Source: Amycolatopsis lexingtonensis (GTDB lineage: Bacteria; Actinomycetota; Actinomycetes; Mycobacteriales; Pseudonocardiaceae). Taken from it: a stretch of DNA of 64,000 nucleotides. The first letter of the stretch is position 1. Each line of letters begins with the position of its first letter. Positions 9,004-17,814 of this stretch are shown here, piece by piece. The notes beneath the pieces are model-generated. The model had not been told where the DNA came from and made no database searches. It saw nothing but the letters and a program-made list of their open reading frames with translations. The stretch is from contig NZ_JADBEG010000001.1 in the NCBI RefSeq assembly GCF_014873755.1, positions 4,838,501 through 4,902,500 on the forward strand, in the 5' to 3' direction. A program made the translations under genes and the position numbers.

Positions 9004-9651
9004 ATGGACGTCCTCTTCAACAACCTGGACCTGTTCGGTCCGTTCTTCCTCCGCACGATCGAACTGTTCGTGCTCTCGGCCGTCGGCAGCCTGGTCTGGG
9101 GCACGATCCTGGCCATGCTGCGGGTGAGCCCGGTACCCGTCTTCCGCGCCGTCGGCACGGCATACGTGACGATCGCCCGGAACACCCCGCTCACGCTGGT
9201 GTTCGCGTTCTTCGTGTTCGCGTACCCCCTGCTCGACATCGTCAAGGTCGACTACTTCCCGGCCGCCGTGATCGCGCTGACCGTGTACACCTCGGCGTTC
9301 ATCTGCGAGGTCGTGCGCTCGGGCATCAACACCGTGCCGGTCGGCCAGGCCGAAGCGGGCCGCGCGCTGGGGCTGACCTTCGGCCAGATCCTCGGCCAGG
9401 TCGTCCTGCCGCAGGCGCTGCGCTCGGTCGTCCCGCCGCTGATCAGCACCCTGATCGCGCTGCTGAAGAACACCACCATCGCCGCCGGTTTCTCCGTCGC
9501 CGAGGCGGGCGCGATCCGCTCGTACCTGTCCGAACGCGGGGAGAACCAGCTGGTCGGCCTGCTGTGGGTCGCCCTCGGCTTCATCATCCTGGTCACCGTG
9601 CTGTCGTTCGTCCAACGCAGCCTGGAGAAGCGCTGGAGCGTGGCCCGATGA
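9004..9651 (+). CDS. gluC: Glutamate ABC transporter permease GluC
   Basis: This 215-residue inner-membrane permease belongs to the HisMQ family. About five hydrophobic segments are visible. The EAA loop that docks the ATPase reads GQAEAGRALGLTFGQILGQV, and an RNTPL motif sits after the second segment, typical of polar amino-acid permeases. The ATG at 9004 follows GGGGAAGG. Its stop codon overlaps the gluD start as ATGA, so the two permeases are translationally coupled and form a heterodimeric channel. Confidence 0.92.
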   Translation: MDVLFNNLDLFGPFFLRTIELFVLSAVGSLVWGTILAMLRVSPVPVFRAVGTAYVTIARNTPLTLVFAFFVFAYPLLDIVKVDYFPAAVIALTVYTSAFICEVVRSGINTVPVGQAEAGRALGLTFGQILGQVVLPQALRSVVPPLISTLIALLKNTTIAAGFSVAEAGAIRSYLSERGENQLVGLLWVALGFIILVTVLSFVQRSLEKRWSVAR

Positions 9652-10526
9652 GCAACGTCCTGTTCGACGTCCCGGGCCCGAAGGCCCGGCTGCGCTACCG
9701 CACCTACGCGGTCATCGGCACCCTCGTGGTCGTCGCGTTCATCGCCTACATCGGGTGGCGGTTCTACGACAGCGGCCAGTTCACCGCCCGCAAGTGGGAG
9801 TGGCTGCAGTACGCGCAGGTGCAGCGCGACCTGGGCAACGCGGTGCTCCAGACCCTCCAGGCGTTCGCGGCCGCGGCCGTGCTGGCCCTGATCTTCGGTG
9901 CGATCTTCGCGGCCGGGCGGCTGTCCGACCACGCGTGGGTCCGCCGGATCGCCGGGTTCGTGGTGGAGTTCTTCCGCGCCATCCCGGCCCTGATCCTGAT
10001 GTTCCTGTTCTACTTCGGCCTGCCGACGCTCGGCGTGCCGATGACGCCGTTCCTCGGCGTGGTGTTCGGCCTGACGCTCTACAACGGCTCGGTGCTGGCG
10101 GAGGTCTTCCGGGCGGGCATCCAGTCGCTGCCGAAGGGGCAGAGCGAAGCCGCGTACGCGCTGGGCATGCGCAAGACGCAGGTGATGTTCCTGGTCCTGC
10201 TGCCGCAGGCGATCCGGGCGATGCTGCCGACGATCATCAGCCAGCTCGTCGTGCTGCTGAAGGACACCGCGCTCGGCTTCATCATCACGTTCCAGGAACT
10301 GCTGTACTACGCGCGGTACATCGGTTCGCAGGGCACGTTCGGGCGGCCGATCGTGCCGTCCACGATCGTGGCGACCGCCATCTACGTCGTGATGTGCCTG
10401 CTGCTGACCGCGCTGGCGACGTACCTGGAGCGGCGCAACCGGCGCAACAAGAAGGTCATCGGCGGGACGGGCGGCAAGGTCGAGCAGATCGCGCTCGGTT
10501 CGGCCGTCGGCGGTGCCGCGACCTGA
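9648..10526 (+). CDS. gluD: Glutamate ABC transporter permease GluD
   Basis: This 292-residue permease is the partner of GluC. It has a longer N-terminus (KARLRYRTYAVIGT) and an extra membrane segment before the core. The core contains FFRAIPALILMF, and the EAA loop is GQSEAAYALGMRKTQVMFLV. The C-terminal tail is basic and glycine-rich. The ATG at 9648 overlaps the gluC stop. A strong intrinsic terminator starts 12 bases after the stop, ending the operon. Confidence 0.92.
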   Translation: MSNVLFDVPGPKARLRYRTYAVIGTLVVVAFIAYIGWRFYDSGQFTARKWEWLQYAQVQRDLGNAVLQTLQAFAAAAVLALIFGAIFAAGRLSDHAWVRRIAGFVVEFFRAIPALILMFLFYFGLPTLGVPMTPFLGVVFGLTLYNGSVLAEVFRAGIQSLPKGQSEAAYALGMRKTQVMFLVLLPQAIRAMLPTIISQLVVLLKDTALGFIITFQELLYYARYIGSQGTFGRPIVPSTIVATAIYVVMCLLLTALATYLERRNRRNKKVIGGTGGKVEQIALGSAVGGAAT

Positions 10527-10538
10527 TCTCCCGGCTGC

Positions 10539-10576
10539 GGAAAGGCCCCCGGCGGTTACCCGCCGGGGGCCTTTCC
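10539..10576 (+). terminator. Intrinsic terminator of the gluABCD operon
   Basis: A perfect 17-bp stem (left arm GGAAAGGCCCCCGGCGG, loop TTAC) lies 12 bases after the gluD stop. The U-tract is weak, as is usual in high-GC actinobacteria, but stem strength and position make termination likely. Confidence 0.85.
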
Positions 10577-10594
10577 ATGTCCACCGATCTCCCC

Positions 10595-10600
10595 TAGCGT
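10595..10600 (+). promoter_or_regulatory. -10 box of a probable leaderless promoter (SDR gene)
   Basis: TAGCGT fits TAnnnT and ends eight bases before the SDR ATG. It follows directly after the glu terminator, so the SDR gene has its own promoter. No Shine-Dalgarno is present. Confidence 0.45.
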
Positions 10601-10608
10601 CGGTGCCC

Positions 10609-11346
10609 ATGGGTGTCGCACTGGTGACCGGAAGCTCCCGAGGCCTGGGCCGCACGATCGCCCGGCGGCTGGCCCGTGACGGCTTCGCCGTGGCGGTGAA
10701 CGGGCTGCACGACGATCCCGACCTCAAGGCCGCCGCCGAGGCGGTCCTCGCCGAGGGCGGCCGGGCCGCGGCGTTCGCCGCCGACGTGACCGACCGGCGC
10801 GCGGTGGGCGAGCTCGTCGACGCGGTGACGGCGCTGCTGGGCCCGATCAGCGTCCTGGTCGTCAACGCGACCGGCCCGCAGCCGGACGTCCCGCTGTCCG
10901 ATGTGGACTGGCCGGCGCACCTGGGGCAGCTGGACTTCTTCGTGCGCTCGCCGGTGCTGCTGGGCCACGCGGTGCTCCCGGGCATGCGCGCCCGCGGGTA
11001 CGGCCGGATCGTCCACATCGATTCGGAGGTGGCGGACCGCCCGCCACCCGGCCGCTCGGCGTACGCGACGGCCAAGGCGGCCCAGGTCGGCCTGGCCCGC
11101 GCGTGGGCCCGCGAGCTGGCCCCGGACGGCATCACGGTCAACTCGGTGGCCCCGGGCTTCGTCCCGGTGGAGCGCCACGCGGACGTCCCCGAAGCCGAGC
11201 GCGCGGCCTACCTGGCCGACGTCCCGGCGGGCCGCCTGGGCACCCCCGAAGACGTGGCCGCGGCGGTGAGCTTCTTCGCGTCGGAGGGCGCGGGCTTCAT
11301 CACGGGCCAGCGGCTGCTGGTCGACGGCGGCCGCGCGCTCGGCTAG
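10609..11346 (+). CDS. SDR-family oxidoreductase
   Basis: This 245-residue short-chain dehydrogenase/reductase has cofactor motif TGSSRGLGRT near the N-terminus and catalytic YxxxK as YATAK after HIDSEVADRPPPG. The SVAPGFVPVE loop and the C-terminal FITGQRLLVDGG are typical of the FabG-like classical group. In place of the usual NNAG motif it has NATG. The ATG at 10609 was chosen because the cofactor motif starts six residues later. It converges with the DUF1275 gene and overlaps it by 47 bases. The substrate is unknown. Confidence 0.85.
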   Translation: MGVALVTGSSRGLGRTIARRLARDGFAVAVNGLHDDPDLKAAAEAVLAEGGRAAAFAADVTDRRAVGELVDAVTALLGPISVLVVNATGPQPDVPLSDVDWPAHLGQLDFFVRSPVLLGHAVLPGMRARGYGRIVHIDSEVADRPPPGRSAYATAKAAQVGLARAWARELAPDGITVNSVAPGFVPVERHADVPEAERAAYLADVPAGRLGTPEDVAAAVSFFASEGAGFITGQRLLVDGGRALG

Positions 11347-11995
11347 CCCAGGCAGCCAGTACCGCCGCGACGGCCAGCACGAGCACCAGCGCCAGCGTCA
11401 ACGCGGCCCACGTGGCGACGTGCAGCTGGAGCATCCCGCCGGCGAACGCGCCCGCGAGCATCGCCGCCACGGCGGCGACCTTCCGCAGCGGGTGCGAACC
11501 CGTCCCGCCGGCCGCCTTCGAGTCGGCCGCGAAACCGGTCAGCGTCATCGTCAGCACGGTCGTCGTCAGGTCGGGCGCGCCGATCCGGCGGACCGCCGCG
11601 TTCTGCAGCCCCATCGCCAGCCCGAGCACGACGATCAGCAGTTCGCTGCACGCCCGCGTGCCGCTGCCGAGCGTCGCGCACAGCACGACGGCCACCGCGA
11701 TCAGCCCCGCCTGGACCGCGGTCGCCCGGCGGAGGGCGCCGTGGTCGTCCCCGGCCCGGGCGAGCCGCCCGCCGGCGAGGGCACCGGCCAGGAACGCCAG
11801 CACGGCCGTCAGCGAGGCGAGCACGGACAGCGTGGTCTCCCCCGCCGCGGCGAACCCGAGGAACACGACGTTCCCGGTCATGTTGGCCACGAAGACCCGC
11901 CCGAGCCCGAGGAAGCTGACGGCGTCGACCACGCCGGTGACGACGGTGAGAGCCAGCAGCAGCGGGGCCAGGTCCCGCGGTTCCGGTTCGGCCAT
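11300..11995 (-). CDS. DUF1275 (YoaK-like) membrane protein
   Basis: This 231-residue protein has about six membrane segments and matches DUF1275. LLLALTVVTGVVDAVSFLGL leads into VFVANMTGNVVFLG, the conserved family core, and MGLQNAAVRRIGAPDLTTTV is the second conserved repeat. The function of the family is not established. The ATG at 11995 places the first membrane segment about ten residues in. The last 47 bases overlap the convergent SDR gene. Confidence 0.82.
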   Translation of the reverse strand: MAEPEPRDLAPLLLALTVVTGVVDAVSFLGLGRVFVANMTGNVVFLGFAAAGETTLSVLASLTAVLAFLAGALAGGRLARAGDDHGALRRATAVQAGLIAVAVVLCATLGSGTRACSELLIVVLGLAMGLQNAAVRRIGAPDLTTTVLTMTLTGFAADSKAAGGTGSHPLRKVAAVAAMLAGAFAGGMLQLHVATWAALTLALVLVLAVAAVLAAWASRARGRRRPAAAGP

Positions 11996-12139
11996 GCGGG
12001 CAGTCAACCACCGCGCGCCCGGTACCGCCGCCGGGGCCCCGCCGGTTCGCGCGGAACTGTTCGCACCGGGGCGGACGCGCCGTGAAACCGGTGGCCCGGA
12101 AGGATTCCCGGAATTGCCGCCGGGAATGCCTTCTACTCC

Positions 12140-12190
12140 GCGAAGGTGCGAAGCACGCTTCATTGTGCGAAGGTGCTTCGCAGCGCTTCG
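12140..12190. repeat. Clustered GCGAAG/CTTCGC repeats upstream of the XRE gene
   Basis: GCGAAGGTGC occurs twice (12140-12149 and 12168-12177) and CTTCGC twice. TGCGAAG-GTG-CTTCGCA at 12166-12182 forms a perfect 7-bp dyad. The cluster ends about 100 bases before the XRE-family start and could be its operator or part of a regulatory RNA. No function is known. Confidence 0.4.
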
Positions 12191-12294
12191 CGCGCGAAAC
12201 CCGTTGTCACACAGGCAGAACAGCAACATCCCTTCCGGTGAACCGCCGCGTGGCAGGAGCCGTTTTGTCGGTGCTTGCCTTTAACGTGCGGGGC

Positions 12295-13146
12295 ATGACC
12301 GAAAAGAGCACGGTGCGCACCCGGGAGATGGGTGTCGAGCTGAAAAACCAGCGTGAAGCGAGACAAATGTCGCTGCGCGAGGTCGCCCGGCGCGCCCACT
12401 GGTCGGCGTCGAAGGTGTCCGGCTGGGAGAACGGCCGCCGGATCTCGCCGATCGACGCGGCGATCTACCTCGCGCACTGCGGAACCGACGCCGCCGAACG
12501 CGACCGGCTGCTGCACCTGACCCGGCCGCCGAGCGAGCTGTACTGGGTGCGGCCGTACTTCGACAAGCTCGTCGACCCGATGAAGTCGCTGATCATCCAG
12601 GAAAACCTGGCGACCGCGGTGATCTCGAACAGCCCGCTGGCCCTGCCGGGCATGCTCCAGACCGAAGACTACGTGCGCTCGGTCTACGAGCTGTCCGGCC
12701 GGTACACCACGGACCGGCTCAAGGCGCTCGTCCAGGCGAGGATCGACCGGCAGCAGCTGCTGCAACGGCGCAACCCGCCGCAGTGCCTCTACTTCGTCTA
12801 CGAGCACACCCTGCGGTCGGTCCTGCGCGACCCGGCGCTGATGCACGAACAGCTGCAATACCTGGTACTGGCCACCAATCTCCCGCACTGCACCATCCGC
12901 GTCGTCCCCGCCTCCGCGCCGCCGTACCACCTGGCCGGCAGCCGGTTCACGATCCTCGAGTTCGCCGAACACCCGCCGGTGGCCTACGAAGAGACCTTCG
13001 CGGCCGGGCTGTTCATCGACGAACGCGTGGCGGTCGAAGCCTTCTACATCTTTCGCACGCGGCTGGAACAGGTTGCCCTGTCGGAACACGAGTCCCGGGC
13101 GTTCCTGGTCCGGCTGGCCGAGGAGTTCGACGCCATGGCGAACTGA
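12295..13146 (+). CDS. XRE-type regulator with DUF5753 domain
   Basis: This 283-residue protein has an N-terminal lambda-repressor-like helix-turn-helix (LREVARRAHWSASKVSGWEN, about residues 25-44). It is followed by a DUF5753 domain with PGMLQTEDYVRSVYE, the FVYEHTLRSVL strand and a C-terminal FRTRLEQVALSEHESRAFL helix. Such genes are abundant in Streptomyces and Amycolatopsis and usually sit beside a small DUF397 gene; no DUF397 gene is found here on either side. The ATG at 12295 lies seven bases after TAACGT (12282-12287), a leaderless arrangement. Targets are unknown. Confidence 0.86.
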   Translation: MTEKSTVRTREMGVELKNQREARQMSLREVARRAHWSASKVSGWENGRRISPIDAAIYLAHCGTDAAERDRLLHLTRPPSELYWVRPYFDKLVDPMKSLIIQENLATAVISNSPLALPGMLQTEDYVRSVYELSGRYTTDRLKALVQARIDRQQLLQRRNPPQCLYFVYEHTLRSVLRDPALMHEQLQYLVLATNLPHCTIRVVPASAPPYHLAGSRFTILEFAEHPPVAYEETFAAGLFIDERVAVEAFYIFRTRLEQVALSEHESRAFLVRLAEEFDAMAN

Positions 13147-13433
13147 ACGTGCGCTGCCGCCGGGTGCGCCCGGGGGACGCGGCTCGCCGGTGGCGCTGCC
13201 GACGAGGACTGGTGCCGACTGCTTGAGATCGATCAGCCGATGCGTACCGGAACCCCTGGACGAGCCGGCCGGGCTGCGAACACTCGCCGACCACCCCGGG
13301 CAGGTGTCCGGCGCGGGCCGGGCCGCGAACCGGACGCGGGGTCAGTCATCCGGCGTCCACCCCGAACCCGAAGGCCCTCCCCACGCCGAGATCATCCGGT
13401 CAGGCGCCCCCGCGCTCGCCCCCTCCCCGGACA
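13147..13433. other. Gene-free interval after the XRE gene
   Basis: About 290 bases between the XRE-type regulator and the 3' end of the amidohydrolase gene. Open frames here have actinobacterial third-position bias in no consistent frame, and no start with a ribosome-binding site was found. No DUF397 coding sequence, hairpin terminator or repeat was recognised. Confidence 0.5.
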
Positions 13434-14549
13434 TCACACCGCGCCGACCCGTTTCCCGTCGTGCCACACGGCTCGGATGCGGCCCGGCAGGTCGGTCACG
13501 TCCAGGTCGGTCCCGTCGAGCAGCACCACGTCGGCCCGCAACCCCACCGCGAGACGGCCCCGGTCGTGCTCCAGCCGCAGCAGACGGGCCGCCTCGGAGG
13601 TGGCCGCCTTCAGCGCGGCCGCGTCGCCGAGCACGGCGGCCAGCAGGCGCAGCTCGGTCGTCAAGTCGACATGGGGACGCGGGGCCAGGTCCGAGCCGGC
13701 GGCGATCGGGATGCCCGCTTCCGCCGCGAGGCGGACCGAACGGCGGTGCACCTCGGCGAACTCGCTGCCGCTGATCGGCGAGAGCGTCGGGACGTACCAG
13801 GCGTTCGCCAGCGCGGCCACGGCGTCGTCGTCGAGGAACGTGCCGTGCTCGATGCTGCGGGCACCGGCGCGGGCCGCCGAGGCGACCGCTGCGGCGGTGT
13901 GGGCGTGGGCCAGGACGTCCCGGCCGGCACGGCGGGCCTCGTCGACCAGCGCGACGAGTTCGTCGTCGGTCGGCCGGACGTCCGTGCCCTCGCGCACGGC
14001 CCGCATGGCGCCGCTCGCACCGACTTTGATCCAGTCGGCGCCCGCGCGCACCATCCGGCGGACGGCCGCGCGCGCCGCGTCGGGCCCGTCGAACAGCGGA
14101 TCCGGCAGCGAGGGGTCACCGTAGTGGTCGACGGTGCCCGCGGGCGGCTCCCAGCTGTCGCCGAGCCCGCCGGTCGGCGACAGCTGGCGGAGGCTGACGA
14201 GCAGGTCGGGCCCGTCGATCCAGCCTTCGCGCAGCGCGTGCTTGACTCCTGCGTCGGCGCCCCAGGCGTCCCGCACGGTGGTGATCCCGCGGGCCAGCAA
14301 GCCACGCAGCACCGGCACGGCTTCGAGGATCCGCGCGCTGCGCGGCAACGGCTCGGGCCGCGGGAAGGCGACGTGCACGTGGCAGTCGATGAGCCCGGGG
14401 AGCAGCAGACCTCCCGAGCAGTCGACGCGCCCGTCGCCGTCGAGGCCGGGGCCGATCTCGGCGATCCGGGCGCCGTCCAGCCGGACGTCGGCCCGTGCCG
14501 TGTCCCCGGTTTCGGGGTCGAAGACGAGCGCCCCGGCGAGCAGCGTCAC
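13434..14549 (-). CDS. Amidohydrolase family protein
   Basis: This 371-residue metal-dependent hydrolase has the imidazolonepropionase/prolidase-like layout. The HxH metal motif is LIDCHVHVAF (about residues 55-64), WIKVGASGAMR may carry the bridging Lys, and later ligands are LAHAHT, SIEHGTF and GSDLAP. The C-terminal strand RADVVLLDG closes the barrel-flanking domain. The start is GTG at 14549, whose GTGA overlaps the stop of the GNAT gene upstream, so they are co-translated. The substrate is probably a cyclic amide or a small peptide-like compound. Longer upstream frames are shadows of the GNAT gene. Confidence 0.84.
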   Translation of the reverse strand: MTLLAGALVFDPETGDTARADVRLDGARIAEIGPGLDGDGRVDCSGGLLLPGLIDCHVHVAFPRPEPLPRSARILEAVPVLRGLLARGITTVRDAWGADAGVKHALREGWIDGPDLLVSLRQLSPTGGLGDSWEPPAGTVDHYGDPSLPDPLFDGPDAARAAVRRMVRAGADWIKVGASGAMRAVREGTDVRPTDDELVALVDEARRAGRDVLAHAHTAAAVASAARAGARSIEHGTFLDDDAVAALANAWYVPTLSPISGSEFAEVHRRSVRLAAEAGIPIAAGSDLAPRPHVDLTTELRLLAAVLGDAAALKAATSEAARLLRLEHDRGRLAVGLRADVVLLDGTDLDVTDLPGRIRAVWHDGKRVGAV

Positions 14550-15067
14550 GCGAGGTCCTTGCGGTAGACGAGGAAGTCGCACGACGTCGCGAGCGAAGGC
14601 GCGAGGTGCGGGTAGTCCTCGGCGAGGTCGGCGCGGTGCGTCACGCGGTAGCCGAGCCGGGCGTACCACTCGGCGAGGAACTGCTTCGACGGGTGCGTCC
14701 ACTCCCGCGGCACGAGCAGTTCGAGCTGCATCTCGCGGCAGCCGGCGTCCCGGCACGTCCGCTCGGCGAAGCGCACCAGCTCGCGCCCGATCCCGGCCCC
14801 GCGCCGGGCGGGATCGGCGGCGAGCATGCCGAACTCGCCGGTCGCGTCGTCGAGCCGCCGCACGCGGACCGAGCCGGCGAGAGCACCGTCCACCGAAGCG
14901 ACGGCGATCTCCCCGGCCCGCACGAACGCGCCGACCTCGTCAGCGGACGTCCGATCGGTGCTCTGCCGCCAAAGCCCCTTCTCCGCCTCGCCGTAGACGA
15001 GGTTGACCAGGTCGGCGATCCGCCCGGCCGAAGCGAGGCCGGACGGCGGCACGAACGCGATCTCCAT
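14546..15067 (-). CDS. GNAT-family N-acetyltransferase
   Basis: This 173-residue acetyltransferase has a central GNAT core. The strand GEFGMLAADPARRGAGIGRE includes the acetyl-CoA pyrophosphate motif RRGAGIG (about residues 90-96), and WYARLGYRV near the C-terminus is the usual motif B tyrosine region. The ATG at 15067 gives MEIAFVPP. It is the first gene of a two-gene operon with the amidohydrolase. The acceptor is unknown. Confidence 0.83.
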   Translation of the reverse strand: MEIAFVPPSGLASAGRIADLVNLVYGEAEKGLWRQSTDRTSADEVGAFVRAGEIAVASVDGALAGSVRVRRLDDATGEFGMLAADPARRGAGIGRELVRFAERTCRDAGCREMQLELLVPREWTHPSKQFLAEWYARLGYRVTHRADLAEDYPHLAPSLATSCDFLVYRKDLA

Positions 15068-15093
15068 GCCCCCACCATGCCAGGTGGGTCACC

Positions 15094-15846
15094 TCATTTG
15101 TCGCGGCGGAACAGCTTGTTGCCGAGCCAGACGATCGGGTCGTACTTGCGGTCCGCGACGCGCTCCTTCATCGGGATGAGCGCGTTGTCGGTGATGTGGA
15201 TGCCTTCCGGGCACACCTCACTGCAGCACTTGGTGATGTTGCAGTAGCCGAGGCCGTGCTCGTCCTGCGCCGCGTCCCGCCGGTCCGCGACGTCGAGCGG
15301 GTGCATCTCCAGCTCGGCGATGCGCATCAGGTACCGCGGCCCGGCGAAGGACTCCTTGTTCTCCTCGTGGTCGCGTACGACGTGGCAGGTGTTCTGGCAC
15401 AGGAAGCACTCGATGCACTTGCGGAACTCCTGCGAGCGCTCGACGTCTACCTGCTGCATCCGGTACTCACCGGGCTTGAGGTCCGCGGGCGGGGTGAACG
15501 ACGGGATCTCCCGCGCCTTCGTGTAGTTGAAGGACACGTCGGTGACCAGGTCGCGGATCACCGGGAACGTCCGCATCGGCGTCACCGTGATCACCTCGTC
15601 CTCGGTGAACGTCGACATCCGCGTCATGCACAGCAGGCGCGGCTTGCCGTTGATCTCGGCCGAGCACGAGCCGCACTTGCCCGCCTTGCAGTTCCAGCGC
15701 ACCGCGAGGTCCGACGCCTGGGTGGCTTGCAGCCGGTGGATGATGTCGAGGACGACCTCGCCCTCGTTCACCTCCACCGTGAAGTCCTGCAGCTCGCCGC
15801 CGGTGTCGTCGCCGCGCCAGACCCGGAAACTCGCCTTGTAGCTCAT
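15094..15846 (-). CDS. sdhB: Succinate dehydrogenase iron-sulfur subunit (Sdh1 type)
   Basis: This 250-residue subunit passes electrons from the flavoprotein to the membrane anchor. The 2Fe-2S ligands are in NCKAGKCGSC with a further Cys in LLCMTR. The C-terminal ferredoxin-like part carries CIECFLCQNTC and CSEVCPEG for the other clusters. The ATG at 15846 overlaps the sdhA stop as ATGA. The sequence and gene order match Rv0247c of Mycobacterium tuberculosis rather than the classical SdhB. It is the last gene of the operon. Confidence 0.93.
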   Translation of the reverse strand: MSYKASFRVWRGDDTGGELQDFTVEVNEGEVVLDIIHRLQATQASDLAVRWNCKAGKCGSCSAEINGKPRLLCMTRMSTFTEDEVITVTPMRTFPVIRDLVTDVSFNYTKAREIPSFTPPADLKPGEYRMQQVDVERSQEFRKCIECFLCQNTCHVVRDHEENKESFAGPRYLMRIAELEMHPLDVADRRDAAQDEHGLGYCNITKCCSEVCPEGIHITDNALIPMKERVADRKYDPIVWLGNKLFRRDK

Positions 15847-17759
15847 GCCTTGCTCCCGGGGTGCGCTTCGAGCTCGCCGTCGGTGTAGTACTTCCCGAGT
15901 TCGCCGAATTCGAACAGCTCCAGCAGGTCCTGCCGCAGCGGCACCTGCTCCTTGACCACGACGTCGATGTCCGGGACGACCGGGTTGTCCCCCGCCGTCG
16001 CCGAGCACACCAGCAGCTTGTTCCGCCACTCGGCGTCCATGCCGGGGAAGTCGTCGCGTGTGTGCCCGCCGCGGCTTTCGGTCCGCGTCAGCGCGGCCTT
16101 CGCGACGCATTCGCTGACCATCAGCATGTTGCGCAGGTCGATCGCGAGGTGCCAGCCGGGGTTGAACTGCCGGTGCCCCTCCACCGTGACGCGCAGGATC
16201 CGCTGCCGCAGCTCGGCGAGCTTCGTCAGCGCCTGCTCGATCTCCCCGGCCTTGCGGATGATGCCGACGAGGTCGTTCATCGACTGCTGCAGCTCGGTGT
16301 GCAGGGTGTACGGGTTCTCGGCCGTGGCGCCCTCGGGCGGGTCGAAGGGCGCGAGCGCCATCTTCGCCGCGGCGTCCACATCGGACTGGTGAACCGCGGG
16401 CCGGTCGGCGAGGCCGAGCACGTACTCGGCGGCGCCGAGCCCGGCGCGGCGGCCGAACACCAGCAGGTCCGACAGCGAGTTGCCGCCGAGCCGGTTGGAC
16501 CCGTGCATCCCGCCCGAGCACTCGCCCGCCGCGAACAGGCCGGGCACGCTCGCCCCGGCCGTGTCCGGGTCGACCTCGATGCCGCCCATGACGTAGTGGC
16601 AGGTCGGCCCGACCTCCATCGGCTCGGCCGTGATGTCGACGTCCGCGAGTTCCTTGAACTGGTGGTACATCGACGGCAGCCGCTTCTTGATCTCCTCCGC
16701 GGGCAGCCGGCTCGCGATGTCGAGGAAGACGCCGCCGTGCGGGGATCCGCGCCCCTCCTTGACCTCGGAGTTGATCGCGCGCGCGACCTCGTCGCGGGGC
16801 AGCAGATCCGGGGTGCGGCGGTTGTTCTCCTGGTCGGTGTACCAGCGGTCGGCTTCGTCTTCGCTCTCCGCGTACTGGCCCTTGAAGACGTCGGGCACGT
16901 ACTCGAACATGAACCGCTTGCCGTCGGAGTTCTTGAGCACGCCGCCGTCCCCGCGCACGCCCTCGGTGACGAGGATGCCCTTGACGCTCGGCGGCCAGAC
17001 CATCCCGGTCGGGTGGAACTGGACGAACTCCATGTTGATCAGCTTCGCGCCCGCGCGCAGGGCCAGCGCGTGGCCGTCGCCGGTGTACTCCCACGAGTTC
17101 GACGTCACCTTGAACGACTTGCCGATGCCGCCGGTGGCGAGCACGACCGCGGGCGCCTCGAAGAGGATGAAGCGGCCGCTCTCGCGCCAGTAGCCGAACG
17201 CGCCGGCGATCTTGCCGTCGGTGGTGAGCAGCTCGGTGACCGTGCACTCGGCGAAGACCTTGATCTTGGCCTCGTAGTCGCCGGTCTCGGCGAAGTCCTC
17301 CTGCTGCAGCGAAACGATCTTCTGCTGCATCGTGCGGATCAGCTCGAGGCCGGTGCGGTCACCGACGTGCGCGAGCCGCGGGTAGGTGTGCCCGCCGAAG
17401 TTGCGCTGACTGATCCGGCCGTCCGCGGTGCGGTCGAACAGGGCGCCGTAGGTCTCCAGCTCCCAGACGCGGTCCGGCGCCTCCTTGGCGTGCAGCTCGG
17501 CCATCCGCCAGTTGTTGAGGAACTTCCCGCCGCGCATGGTGTCGCGGAAGTGGACCTGCCAGTTGTCGTTCGAGTTCGCGTTGCCCATCGACGCCGCGCA
17601 CCCGCCCTCGGCCATCACCGTGTGCGCCTTGCCGAACAGGGACTTGCACACGACGGCGACGCGGAAACCGCGTTCGCGAGCTTCGATCACGGCGCGCAGA
17701 CCGGCGCCACCGGCACCGATCACCACCACGTCGTAGCTGTGCCGTTCGACCTCGGTCAT
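15843..17759 (-). CDS. sdhA: Succinate dehydrogenase/fumarate reductase flavoprotein (Sdh1 type)
   Basis: This 638-residue catalytic subunit oxidises succinate to fumarate. It starts with VVVIGAGGAGLRA for FAD binding. His46 in GKAHTVMAEGG is the expected covalent FAD attachment site. FVQFHPTGM and the late GSNRLGGNSL and NMLMVSE segments are family landmarks. The product matches Rv0248c of mycobacteria. The ATG at 17759 follows the anchor stop by 55 bases, and the 3' end overlaps sdhB by 4 bases. It works at the inner face of the membrane. Confidence 0.95.
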   Translation of the reverse strand: MTEVERHSYDVVVIGAGGAGLRAVIEARERGFRVAVVCKSLFGKAHTVMAEGGCAASMGNANSNDNWQVHFRDTMRGGKFLNNWRMAELHAKEAPDRVWELETYGALFDRTADGRISQRNFGGHTYPRLAHVGDRTGLELIRTMQQKIVSLQQEDFAETGDYEAKIKVFAECTVTELLTTDGKIAGAFGYWRESGRFILFEAPAVVLATGGIGKSFKVTSNSWEYTGDGHALALRAGAKLINMEFVQFHPTGMVWPPSVKGILVTEGVRGDGGVLKNSDGKRFMFEYVPDVFKGQYAESEDEADRWYTDQENNRRTPDLLPRDEVARAINSEVKEGRGSPHGGVFLDIASRLPAEEIKKRLPSMYHQFKELADVDITAEPMEVGPTCHYVMGGIEVDPDTAGASVPGLFAAGECSGGMHGSNRLGGNSLSDLLVFGRRAGLGAAEYVLGLADRPAVHQSDVDAAAKMALAPFDPPEGATAENPYTLHTELQQSMNDLVGIIRKAGEIEQALTKLAELRQRILRVTVEGHRQFNPGWHLAIDLRNMLMVSECVAKAALTRTESRGGHTRDDFPGMDAEWRNKLLVCSATAGDNPVVPDIDVVVKEQVPLRQDLLELFEFGELGKYYTDGELEAHPGSKA

Positions 17760-17814
17760 GAAGAGATTCCACCTCGGAACTGGGGACGTCGTTGTCGGGA
17801 AGAAAACGGATGCG

